NCBI GenBank assembly: GCA_003024985.2
Contig: PXIH01S0006644.1
Reading direction: 5' to 3' (one strand)
Source: Euperipatoides rowelli
Lineage: Eukaryota; Onychophora; Udeonychophora; Euonychophora; Peripatopsidae
DNA length: 11,300 nt
Below, piece by piece: positions 1-6,800 of the stretch. The notes beneath the pieces were generated by a model that did no database searches, was not told the DNA's origin, and worked only from the letters and a program-made list of their open reading frames with translations. The position numbers and the translations under genes were made by a program. Position 1 is the first letter of the stretch, and each line of letters opens with the position of its first letter.

Positions 1-1186
1 ATGATATAAATTATTTTTAATAATTTATAATTATTAAATAACATAATTGACCAAGGCCCTTGACAAATTAGAATGGCCAAAAGGGCATGCTATTTTTTCC
101 AGCAAAAATTTATGATTAACATTGTCGAAGGCCTTGGTCACAGCCAAAAAAAAACAATCACAGCCTTTTTAACGATTTGGCTTTAATATAATATATAGCC
201 TGTTGAACCATTGTAATAGCAACATGAATATTTTTGTTTTTCATAGCAAAATTAAATGATGACAATAAATTTGGTAACACTAAATTCAATTTATCATTTA
301 AAACCCTCGCCAAAATTTTGGTGTCCATATTTCAGACGTTAATAGGCCACAATTGCACCAAACTTATGTGCAACCCTGGATCAATTTTTTGCTTAGCAAA
401 CAAAAACATGTAGGAATGAATAAACCATTCCTTAAAAAAATGAGCCGAGACCCAAATATTATAGATTTTAATTAAATTAGGAATCATAATATGTTCAAAT
501 GCAACAAAAGAGTTATGTAAACAAATCAGGGCCCAGTGCAGAATCCTTATTTATGCCACCAAGAGCATTTCTATTATCCAATTTTGTAATAGTGAGGTTA
601 TAACCAGACTCCTCACCAAAAAAAAAAAGTTAAATGTATCAAAAAAAAATTACCTGATCCACATGCTTGACACCATACATAACATCATACTAATCGTATA
701 TAGCATTTAACATATCGTCACACAACAAGAACAATTTTTGTTTCACTATAAAAGTAGGCATCAATTTTTTTGGCTTTAAGAAAAACCTTGACATAGTCAA
801 GGTGGAAATCTCATTAACATCCGCACTAATTTTCTTCTTTAACAATAAATTATTATTCTGTTCCTGTACTAAAATAGGTTGTTTTAATTATTTTTGTATG
901 GTTAAAAAAAATGGTATGTTAGAACAGTTCATGTTAGTCGATTTACTTACAGCCTGATTTAGCTCAGCTATCCTTTTATAGGATTTACTTTTAAACGACC
1001 AGTTAACATCAATAAAATGCTGAGTACAAATGAAAGCCATTGAGCAGTATTAATAACCTGTTTTCTCATCAAAGGACAAATGAAAACATACATCTTAGTT
1101 ATGCTATCAACATTAAACTTGCGTGATGGATGAGTTTATGAATGTACTCCTACAACATATTATATTGGCACACCCGAAGGAGTTCC
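1..1186 (-). pseudogene. Tx1/L1-like non-LTR ORF2: linker and 5' part of reverse transcriptase (broken, runs off left edge)
   Basis: This is the post-endonuclease linker and first half of an L1/Tx1-type reverse transcriptase, which would copy element RNA at a nicked target. Read on the minus strand, 420-333 gives a finger segment with FLFAKQKIDPGL and LWPIN, as in the L1 block I.LI.KK..DP..L..WRPI. After an in-frame TGA (335-333) it continues with MDTKILARVLNDKL and then MKNKNIH. Motif A lies at about 144-100 and reads AVTKAFDNVNH. The first Asp of the usual D-x-x-KAFD is Ala here (codon 144-142), so the enzyme would be dead even if its frame were open. A T-run near 145-155 has probably shifted the frame. 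The linker at 1186-500 is decayed but keeps fragments such as VNWSFKSKSYKRIAELNQA near 1010-950. Motifs B and C would lie beyond position 1. I am sure of the RT and the strand, less sure whether the clade is Tx1 or L1. Confidence 0.85.
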
Positions 1187-1477
1187 AATCAAAAGGTCAA
1201 CAATTGACTCCCCATGATTTGAGAAAAAAACACTGGCTGGACTATATATTTGACCACACACAACATCACATTATTGATGAAAATGTAATCCAATCTATTG
1301 GAGGTTGTGGCATAGTGAGTGGGGATCCCTCCCATACCCATCCATTCGCCCATGTCAACCAATGCATAATCCTTCAAGAAAGACACAAAAGCTGGCAATT
1401 GCTCCAATTTATTGACATTTAAATTGCCAGCATTGATCAACCTTGAACCATCATGCTTTATATATGACAGTAATACT
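1187..1477 (-). pseudogene. Tx1/L1-like ORF2: C-terminal half of APE endonuclease, split by insertion
   Basis: This is the C-terminal half of an apurinic-endonuclease-like domain, which nicks target DNA for retrotransposition. On the minus strand it opens with LLSYIKHDG (from 1473), then INAGNLN where the family has GGDFN or GGDLN. The catalytic Asp is Asn here (codon 1425-1423). It continues with an LVDM segment and then PTHYATTSNRLDYIFINN (about 1340-1265), the typical T...S.RLDYI substrate-site block. The closing S-D-H motif appears in another frame as SNHGESIV (1222-1211 for SNH), again with Asp to Asn. A frameshift therefore lies between the RLDYI block and the SNH motif. The N-terminal half of the same domain is found at 6480-6143 on the same strand. 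The 4.66 kb between them is a plus-strand retrotransposon. Confidence 0.86.
1467..1477. repeat. Candidate decayed target-site duplication, left copy
   Basis: ACAGTAATACT here matches ACTGTAGATCT at 6142-6152 in 7 of 11 positions. Choosing these limits makes the inserted element begin exactly at AAGATGGCGG and end in its AATA tail, which fits the layout. The match is weak and could be chance. Confidence 0.3.
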
Positions 1478-1629
1478 AAGATGGCGGAGTAGCAATATTC
1501 TGGTTTTATAGATAGATCCTTATTTTTGAAATTCGGTTACCGGTATAATTTGATATTGTAAAGTTATTAGAGGAATGAAGTTATTCAAGCAGGAGTTTCT
1601 CTCTGTGAGGCTGGTGTTTATTGTATCTT
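1478..1629 (+). promoter_or_regulatory. 5' UTR and presumed internal promoter of the inserted element
   Basis: The segment lies between the host-element break and the first ORF1 ATG. It begins AAGATGGCGG. AAGATGGC is the YY1-type word found near the 5' end of several non-LTR elements, human L1 included, where it positions transcription start. CGGTTACCG near 1534-1542 is a short palindrome. Non-LTR elements of this kind usually carry a promoter inside the 5' UTR. That it works here is inference. Confidence 0.45.
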
Positions 1630-1662
1630 ATGATGGGATTAACTGAAAAAAAATTGATCTTT

Positions 1663-1824
1663 TGTAATTACTGTTGTAAACCATGCGGTAAGAAAAAGGC
1701 GGTATTGAAATGTATAAATAGTTGCAATACTTATATACATTATAGTTGTATAAGTGATAAATATCATATATGTGTGGATAACAATTATGCTAATATAAAG
1801 GACTTTTTTGAATGCTATTCCTGT
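1663..1824 (+). other. PHD-like zinc finger 1 of ORF1 (complete C4HC3)
   Basis: Counting from ATG 1630, the ligands are C12, C15, C28, C32, H37, C40, C62 and C65, with spacing C-x2-C-x12-C-x3-C-x4-H-x2-C-x21-C-x2-C. This is the PHD-finger C4HC3 order and spacing. All eight ligands are present. PHD fingers in host proteins read histone tails. In ORF1 of CR1-like elements their job is not settled, and protein or nucleic-acid binding is inferred. Confidence 0.75.
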
Positions 1825-2086
1825 TTATTGGAGAAAAACAAATCTAGGGAATTATTATTAGCGAGTAAAGGAGAAAATAATTTTGTAATATCAACAATAA
1901 GTAACGTTAGAGGGTGAATCAAAATTGGAGGCGGTAGACTCAATTCTTCAGAGCGAAATAAATAAAATGAAAGAAGCTGGTGAAAATGAATTTCAAGGTG
2001 AGGAAATTAATTCAAGTTGTTCCAAATTAATTATTTCTGAGGATTATAATTGTGATAGTAATAATTCTGGTGATAATGCTTTGATT

Positions 2087-2236
2087 TGTTATAAATGTAG
2101 TTCGGAAATTTGTTCGTTATCAGCAAAATGTTTAGGGCCATGTCAAAGAAATTCTCATTTTGACTACATAGCATTATATGGAAACAACAGATTATTATTA
2201 TTAAATAATGAAGCTGACTTTTTCTGTATGGAATGT
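2087..2236 (+). other. PHD-like zinc finger 2 of ORF1 (one ligand lost)
   Basis: The layout matches finger 1: CYKC, then KCLGPC after ten residues, then H four residues on, then a final CMEC after FF, giving C-x2-C-x10-C-x3-C-x4-H-x2-Y-x19-C-x2-C. Position six is Tyr (TAC at 2165-2167) where Cys (TGC or TGT) is expected, a one-base change. Both fingers end in FF followed by a C-x2-C pair, so they look like a duplication. Confidence 0.65.
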
Positions 2237-2667
2237 GAATTACAGGAAAAAATTGTAAAATGATCAAATGATAATCAAAGATTTTGTGATATTCAAAATA
2301 TACAAAAGGCGAGTAGCACTTCCTCGAAATTTGAATGTAAATATTGTTCGGATGTGATTTGTATTGGCAAAATGATCTAAATCAATGTTTTTCTGAGTTC
2401 AATAACGAATTTCATCAGTTGAGTGATAATTTGATGGTTATTAAAAACATGTTGTTTAAAAGGCAAAATAATATTATTGATCATGATTATGAGGGTCAAG
2501 AAGTATCACATGAGTTTAAAGAAATAACATGCAGAGGCTTTAACGAAAATGAAGAACACCTTATCAACTTACAAAACGTTGAATGTACAGTAGATAAAGA
2601 TAACAAATTGGCTATAAATAACAGAGAATGAAAGGCAGATTCAAGAAAAGATTATGGTGAAGGTGTT

Positions 2668-2892
2668 ATTCAATCAATCTATTTGAAAACTCATAACAAT
2701 TGCATGACTATTTCTGATATTATTGATCAGCTTAATCCAAAAGCTCAAAAATAGATTAAAAATTGTTTTCAAATAAAAACAAAGACGATTGGCTATAAAG
2801 CATATTATATTAAAGCTGCTATTAATACGATAAATGAATTTTTCCTAAAGAGTTCATTTAATAAGAGATTTTTCATTAGACTGTTTAGAGGA
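2668..2892 (+). other. RRM-like RNA-binding domain of ORF1
   Basis: In one frame, with a single TAG at 2752-2754, the reading is IQSIYLKTHNNCMTISDIID, then NCFQIKTKT and GYKAYYIKA, and finally FFIRLFRG. This has the order seen in the C-terminal domain of CR1/Jockey ORF1 proteins: a beta strand, a T..D(I/V) helix, a second strand with basic residues, a Y..Y/F.I strand, and a closing I+.F.G strand. The call is by pattern, not alignment. Confidence 0.55.
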
Positions 2893-3756
2893 GTTTTAAA
2901 TAAATATAATATATTGGAAGAAGTGTTTTATCCAGCAAAATTTATTAGATCAAGAGTATTTGTTAATTTGGGAAGAAAAATCAATGTTTTTAAATTAAAA
3001 TCTGGAAGAAAACGTTTCAGGTTCACAAAATAATGTCATATCTGTAATTGATATTTGGGATGAAGTATCAAAGAAGACTGGAAAGGAGGAAAGAGTAACA
3101 CAGATTAAAGAGGACAAATAAAATAGAGAAAATCTTTTAAATAGCATTGACCTTAAAATAATGAACGCAGATGTTGTACTTATAGAAGACAAGATGTTCC
3201 TTGGGAAGGTTCTAACATAATATAATATCAATAGTAGTGACATGATTAAAGGTACTTATCTTTGCATTATGAAAGTGAGCCTGAGTATTTTGAAATAAAC
3301 CAAAGTGATTTGGTTTTAAATGATCAGGTTATTTTCAGCAAGGCTGAGTTATTTGAGTATGGTATTATTGTTCTAGAGCAATTTGATTCTGTATTGATCC
3401 GGAGTAATATAAAAACAATAGAAGATCATCAAATTGTAGTTATGAATAATAATGTAATTGATTTGCAGGAAAATTTACAAATTTGCAATGAAGATTTGAA
3501 ACAAGTGTTAATTGTTAAAGATTGCATTAAATTAAGTAATTGTATTACTGAAGATGCTAGAAGAGCTAATTTAAAAATAGATAAAGAGAAGGACACAGTT
3601 ATTAATTTGTCAAATGCTGTAGATATAATTGATACAGTCATAGGGGCAAGCGATTCTTTGTCTATGACAAGTGATTTAAAGGTATCATAGTTTGGTAGAG
3701 TAATAAAACCAATAAATAAGAATAGATAGCAACTAATTGGTAATAAATTGACAAGG

Positions 3757-3998
3757 GGTTGTTGCGTCTTGTTGTCTAATGTCAATTCTTTAAAAAATAA
3801 ATTAGATGAGATAAAGATTTTCTTAATAGCTTCCAGAGTGTTCATAGCAATTTTTTTTTGGAGACTTGGTTGGATGACAAAATCACAGATGAAGAGCTAT
3901 TTATACAATATTTTACTTTTATTAGAAGGGATAGATTAAAAAAAAAGGGGGGAGGTATTATTGTTTATTTTTATAATTCAATTGATTTTCAATTATTG
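3757..3998 (+). other. APE endonuclease remnant (N-terminal third)
   Basis: Frame 1 reads CCVLLSNVNSLKNKLDEIKI, which fits the C.L.NARSL.NK.DEL opening of CR1/Jockey endonucleases. After the nine-T run (3851-3859), frame 3 reads LETWLDDKITDEELF, then RRDR and GGGIIVYFYNSID, the ETWL (catalytic Glu) and R.DR...GGG(I/V).(I/V)Y blocks. The sequence then jumps to the post-endonuclease linker. The GGDFN, S.LDLI and SDH motifs are absent, so roughly 120-140 residues are missing. Confidence 0.82.
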
Positions 3999-4000
3999 TT

Positions 4001-4320
4001 TTGATGAATCAATTGTTATTAGGGATTAATGTTGATGATTTGTTTAATGAAGGTGATAAATTTGAAAAGGATTATGATTTTTTTGAGAAGAAAATTAAAA
4101 TTATCATCCAGAAATGTATTCCTATTTTTAATAATAAATTTAGAAATAAAGTTAAATGCTATCTAAGGATACTAAAACACTTATACAGAAGAAAAATATT
4201 TTACATAGAGTTAAACTAAAGCCATCTAGAATCTTTTATTAAAAACTAAGAAATTTAGTTAGTCTAAAATTAAAACAAGAAAGAAAAAATATGAAGTTAG
4301 ATTGTTGTCCTTAGCAAAAA
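4001..4320 (+). other. Linker between endonuclease and RT
   Basis: The first part reads INVDDLFNEGDKFEKDYDFF, then IQKCIP, and later LKHLYRRK. The second part, in frame 1 from about 4243, reads KLRNLVSLKLKQERKKYEV. CR1/Jockey proteins have the same two blocks between nuclease and RT: W..LF...D....Y..F...I....(C/F)IP, and Y..LRN.V...I...K..YY. A frameshift near 4220-4243 separates them. Confidence 0.65.
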
Positions 4321-4335
4321 AAAAATAATAAAGTT

Positions 4336-5579
4336 TTGTATAATCATGTTAAATCTTCAAATAAAGTGGTCAATAATTCAAATAATTTAATTGTAAATAA
4401 TGATGTGGCAATTATGGATCTTAAGGAAATAACAGAATGCTTGAGTATTTATTTTAATAGACTAGCCGTAAGTTTTTTAGCGGGCTCAAAACATAGTTTC
4501 ACTACACATAGGTTAGATTTTGATCTTACTGTTGCAGAGATAGAAAGAATGATAAATGGGCTAAATGATTCATTTTCTATTTCAGATAATTTGATAAATT
4601 TCTATACTATAAAGAAATGTAGAGAGTTCTTTACTAGCGTGGTATATAAAATTGCATTAATCTCTGTTTCTTATGGCTTAATTCCTATCAGTTGGAAGTT
4701 GGGCGTTATTAGGCCTACATATAAAGGAGGGCGTAAAAAGAAAGTAGAGTCCTATAGACCTATAACAAATAGTGATGCAATGTCAAAGTTAATGGAAAAG
4801 ATTTTACTTGTTAGAATAGAAAAATTTGTTTTAAAAAATGACATTTCAGGAAATATTGAAGAAAGATACCGGTGGATGTTATATTTATTGATATGACCAA
4901 TGCTTATGATTCAGTTGACATTGATATCTTGATTGACAAACTTGGTCTAATACAGTTACCGTATGTATACAGAAGATGGATTTTTAACTTTATTAAGTTA
5001 AGATACACAAAAGTAGTGATTGAAAATATTTCATCTAGTTTTAAAATTGTACAGAAAGGATTACCTCAGGGCGGAGCCATTTCTGCTTTGTTATTTAATA
5101 TTTTTGTTAATGAAATTGGAGAAAATTTAAAGGCTGATTTTCTTCAATATGCTGATGATTTCAAGATATATCGAGGGATAGAGAATTTAAGTGATGTTAC
5201 AGTTTTGCAAAATGAATTGGAATTAGTTTATAATAGATGTAGTAAGCTTAAAATAGACATTAATCGAAAGAAAACAATTGTCATGCATTTTGGGACTAAC
5301 TCCGGAATTAATCGATATTATTTGGGGGATGTGATTATTGGTGAAGTCAAAATTCACAAAGATCTAGGGGTTATAATGGACAAAAATGTGAATTTCTCCT
5401 ATCATGCTAAATACATTGCTAGCAAAATGCGACAAAAATTTGGAATATTAAAATTAGCTTTTAAATATATTGATGTTGATTCCTTTAAAACTTTGTATTT
5501 AATTTATGTTCAACCATTATTTGTGTATTGTGCAAGTGCATTAATTTATTCTAACAAAAAAAGAATTGTTGATCATTGA
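4336..5579 (+). other. Reverse transcriptase domain of the inserted element
   Basis: The fingers read IPISWKLGVIRPTYKGG, then VESYRPITNSDAMSKLMEKI (motifs 1 and 2, about 4680-4805). Motif A reads VDVIFIDMTNAYDSVD, with catalytic Asp at 4890-4892. Motif B reads KGLPQGGAISALLFNIFVNE (about 5055-5115). Motif C is YADD (5148-5159), with both Asp present. Motif D is LKIDINRKKTIVM. Motif E and the thumb read VKIHKDLGVIMD and LIYVQPLFVYCASA. The N-F-G-F-R-type block expected between motifs 2 and A is missing (about 27 codons by family comparison), and the frame changes there. The active-site aspartates remain although the gene is broken. Confidence 0.92.
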
Positions 5580-5970
5580 AAATGTGTTTCGACATATTAC
5601 AAAATCAATTAGTGGTTTTCTCCATCTAGAATATTGGGAATGAATTTAAATTCTAAAAATGCTTACTCCTTATCAAAAAATGTTACAGTTAGATTTAATA
5701 TTTATATTTAGAGAAGTATTATTAGGCAATAATGAGAAAAATATTTTTTTCATGAATAACAGGAGATGTCATAGAGGTCATAAATATCAAATTAAGAAGG
5801 TTTATAAAAGAACAAAGATTCTGAGTAATTTTATTTCGAATCGTAGTATTACTTTATGGAATAAGTTACCTAACACATTATTTGAGGTATTGAGTTCAGA
5901 TAAATTTAAAAAGGATTTGGCACAATATATTTTAAAGAATATAGATGCTATGTATTTGTATCTGGAATAG
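5578..5970 (+). other. C-terminal domain of ORF2
   Basis: Frame 1 reads IENVFRHITKSI straight after the thumb, passes stops near 5641-5653, then reads MLTPYQKMLQLDLIFIF, RGHKYQI and SITLWNKLPNTLFEVLSSDK. The last block is the F.NR....WN.LP.......S...FK..L ending of CR1/L2/Jockey-group proteins. Its function is not well known. TAG at 5968-5970 closes it. Confidence 0.75.
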
Positions 5971-6112
5971 TTGTAATTTTAATAGTTAAATACCATCCTT
6001 GTTGTAGATAGATTTAGTTGTGTTTTATATTTGTGATTTTAACAATTTTGTGTAATTTTTGTGTATATGTAATAAGACTCATGTTTTTCCTGATGATTAG
6101 TCAGCTTATGTC
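5971..6112 (+). other. 3' UTR of the inserted element, with possible stem-loop
   Basis: This is a short, T-rich 3' UTR. Just before the tail, CTGA (6090-6093) pairs with TCAG (6101-6104) across a seven-base loop, within TGATGATTAGTCAGCTTATG. In related elements the RT recognises the 3' end through a short stem-loop near the tail. The same role here is inference, and the stem is only four pairs. Confidence 0.5.
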
Positions 6113-6142
6113 AATAAATAAATAAATAAATAAATAAATAAA
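6113..6142 (+). repeat. AATA microsatellite tail of the inserted element
   Basis: About seven and a half perfect AATA units run from 6113 to 6142. They close the plus-strand element and directly abut the endonuclease coding sequence of the minus-strand element. Short-unit 3' tails instead of poly(A) are common in CR1/I/L2-type elements. The units overlap AATAAA polyadenylation signals. Confidence 0.9.
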
Positions 6143-6152
6143 CTGTAGATCT
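6142..6152. repeat. Candidate decayed target-site duplication, right copy
   Basis: ACTGTAGATCT pairs with ACAGTAATACT at 1467-1477, with 7 of 11 bases equal. This is weak support. Confidence 0.3.
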
Positions 6153-6480
6153 GCTTTATTAACTACCAGAGAGTTTTTACCATAATAATTTAATAACATG
6201 TAATTATGATCAAATAGTTGATACTTAATAACGATAAAATGCTCACCGTGTACTATCAAACTTACATTTCTAATAGAAAGATATTTCTCAAATAACACCA
6301 TAACACCACCATTTAATTTGTAAATTTGTCCCTGATATATATGATAATTCACTGATAACAGTTTGAATTTCTCTTGATTTTTATTTCTTGCAGACATGTG
6401 CACTGAACATTATTTACCAGCAAAAATGTATTTAATAATTTTTGTTTACTCAATGAATTCAGACCCTATATAGGTATAGA
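6143..6480 (-). pseudogene. Tx1/L1-like ORF2: N-terminal half of APE endonuclease, split by insertion
   Basis: Read on the minus strand, this gives GLNSLSKQKLLNTF, then NNVQCTCLQE (LQE at 6393-6385), the start of an L1/Tx1 endonuclease with its catalytic Glu. After a frameshift it reads KFKLLSVNYHIYQGQ, then GGVMVLFEKYLS, FIVIKYQLFD, and MLLNYYGKN, which matches the LIN(V/I)Y.PN block. The reading stops being endonuclease-like at NKADLQF (6142), where the AATA tail of the plus-strand insertion begins. The domain resumes at about 1473 with only a few residues missing. Earlier N-terminal codons are not clear upstream of about 6480 because of stops. I infer that both halves were one domain before the insertion. 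Confidence 0.88.
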
Positions 6481-6800
6481 AGTAAAATTAAAATTCTCCT
6501 ATCTGTTATTCATTAGATAGGGTCAATTACAAAAGTGAAAAAGAGAAAAAAAAAAGAAATAATATTACAACAAAATAAGATCTCAGCTCCAGAATAAGTA
6601 TAAATATTAATACAAAACAACACATTGCTGTCATCAGTAATACCCACAATGCACCACAACATTATACATATCCTTATCAAACCCAAAGCAAAAACACAAT
6701 ACCTTTATAGTGAAACAAATAGACAATGAGCTCTTTCCCAATAACAATACACTGTAAAATCAAATAATTATTAATAAAAAACAAATTAAATAAATAAAGA
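6481..6800 (-). other. Spacer between ORF1 and ORF2 of the Tx1/L1-like element
   Basis: About 320 bases lie between the ORF1 stop and the first recognisable ORF2 residues. They hold A-rich runs (near 6540-6560) and many stops in all frames. The true ORF2 start may be here, but I cannot place it. No other feature is seen. Confidence 0.5.

Larger units (their letters stand above)
1630..3690 (+). pseudogene. ORF1 of CR1-like element: tandem PHD-like fingers, RRM-like domain, unknown C-terminal region
   Basis: ORF1 proteins of this group bind element RNA and form the ribonucleoprotein. I start at ATG 1630, just before the first Cys cluster. The reading moves between frames. Frame 1 covers 1630 to about 1900 (TGA at 1915). 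Frame 2 covers about 1900-2370, with an internal TGA at 2261. Frame 1 covers about 2350-3033, with stops at 2629 and 2752. Frame 2 covers about 2933-3220, with a TAA near 3118. Frame 1 resumes at 3262-3690. Domains in order are PHD-like finger 1 (1663-1824), PHD-like finger 2 (2087-2236), a Cys pair ECKYC near 2333, a polar linker (2370-2640), an RRM-like fold (2668-2892), and an acidic, Ile/Asn/Asp-rich tail (3262-3690) that I do not recognise. About 680 codons in all, which is long for an ORF1. ORF2 follows within about 60 bases. Confidence 0.8.
3748..5970 (+). pseudogene. ORF2 of CR1-like element: APE endonuclease remnant, reverse transcriptase, C-terminal domain
   Basis: ORF2 would encode the nuclease and polymerase that carry out target-primed reverse transcription. 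Parts in order are the endonuclease N-terminal third (3757-3998), the linker (4001-4320), RT fingers, palm and thumb (4336-5579), and the C-terminal domain (5578-5970). The frame changes at a nine-T run (3851-3859), near 4000, near 4220-4243, near 4865 and near 5577. In-frame stops also lie near 5641-5653. Two of the changes coincide with missing protein. Most of the endonuclease is gone at about 3998-4001, and the segment between RT motifs 2 and A is gone at about 4855-4872. There is no RNase H domain. The gene is dead, but long runs are still readable, more than in the flanking minus-strand element. Confidence 0.88.
1478..6141 (+). mobile_element. CR1/Jockey-group non-LTR retrotransposon, near full length, defective
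   Basis: This element has a 5' UTR, an ORF1 with PHD-like fingers, an ORF2 with APE endonuclease and RT, a 3' UTR and a microsatellite tail, all in one orientation. There are no LTRs and no RNase H domain after the RT. The RT has the CR1-like run PVDVIFIDM..AYDSVD (motif A), GLPQGG (motif B) and YADD (motif C), and the C-terminal block SITLWNKLPNT that ends CR1/L2/Jockey-type proteins. It interrupts the endonuclease reading of a minus-strand Tx1/L1-like element, so it is the younger of the two. Both 5' and 3' ends seem present, so this is not a 5'-truncated copy. Two internal deletions in ORF2 and many frameshifts make it non-autonomous. The exact clade (CR1, L2, Daphne, Crack) needs an RT phylogeny. 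Confidence 0.88.

Noticed and set aside
52-62. CAAGG-C-CCTTG palindrome
   Set aside because: It lies inside the decayed RT coding region and is short enough for chance.
1123-1422. Plus-strand 99-codon open frame
   Set aside because: The minus strand here carries clear endonuclease motifs (RLDYIF), so this is its shadow.
2995-3243. Minus-strand open frame opposite ORF1
   Set aside because: It is antisense to the plus-strand ORF1 reading and shows no domain.
3429-3845. 138-codon minus-strand open frame
   Set aside because: It is antisense to the ORF1 tail and the ORF2 start. Its Leu/Ile/Phe-rich composition follows from A+T-rich sense codons.
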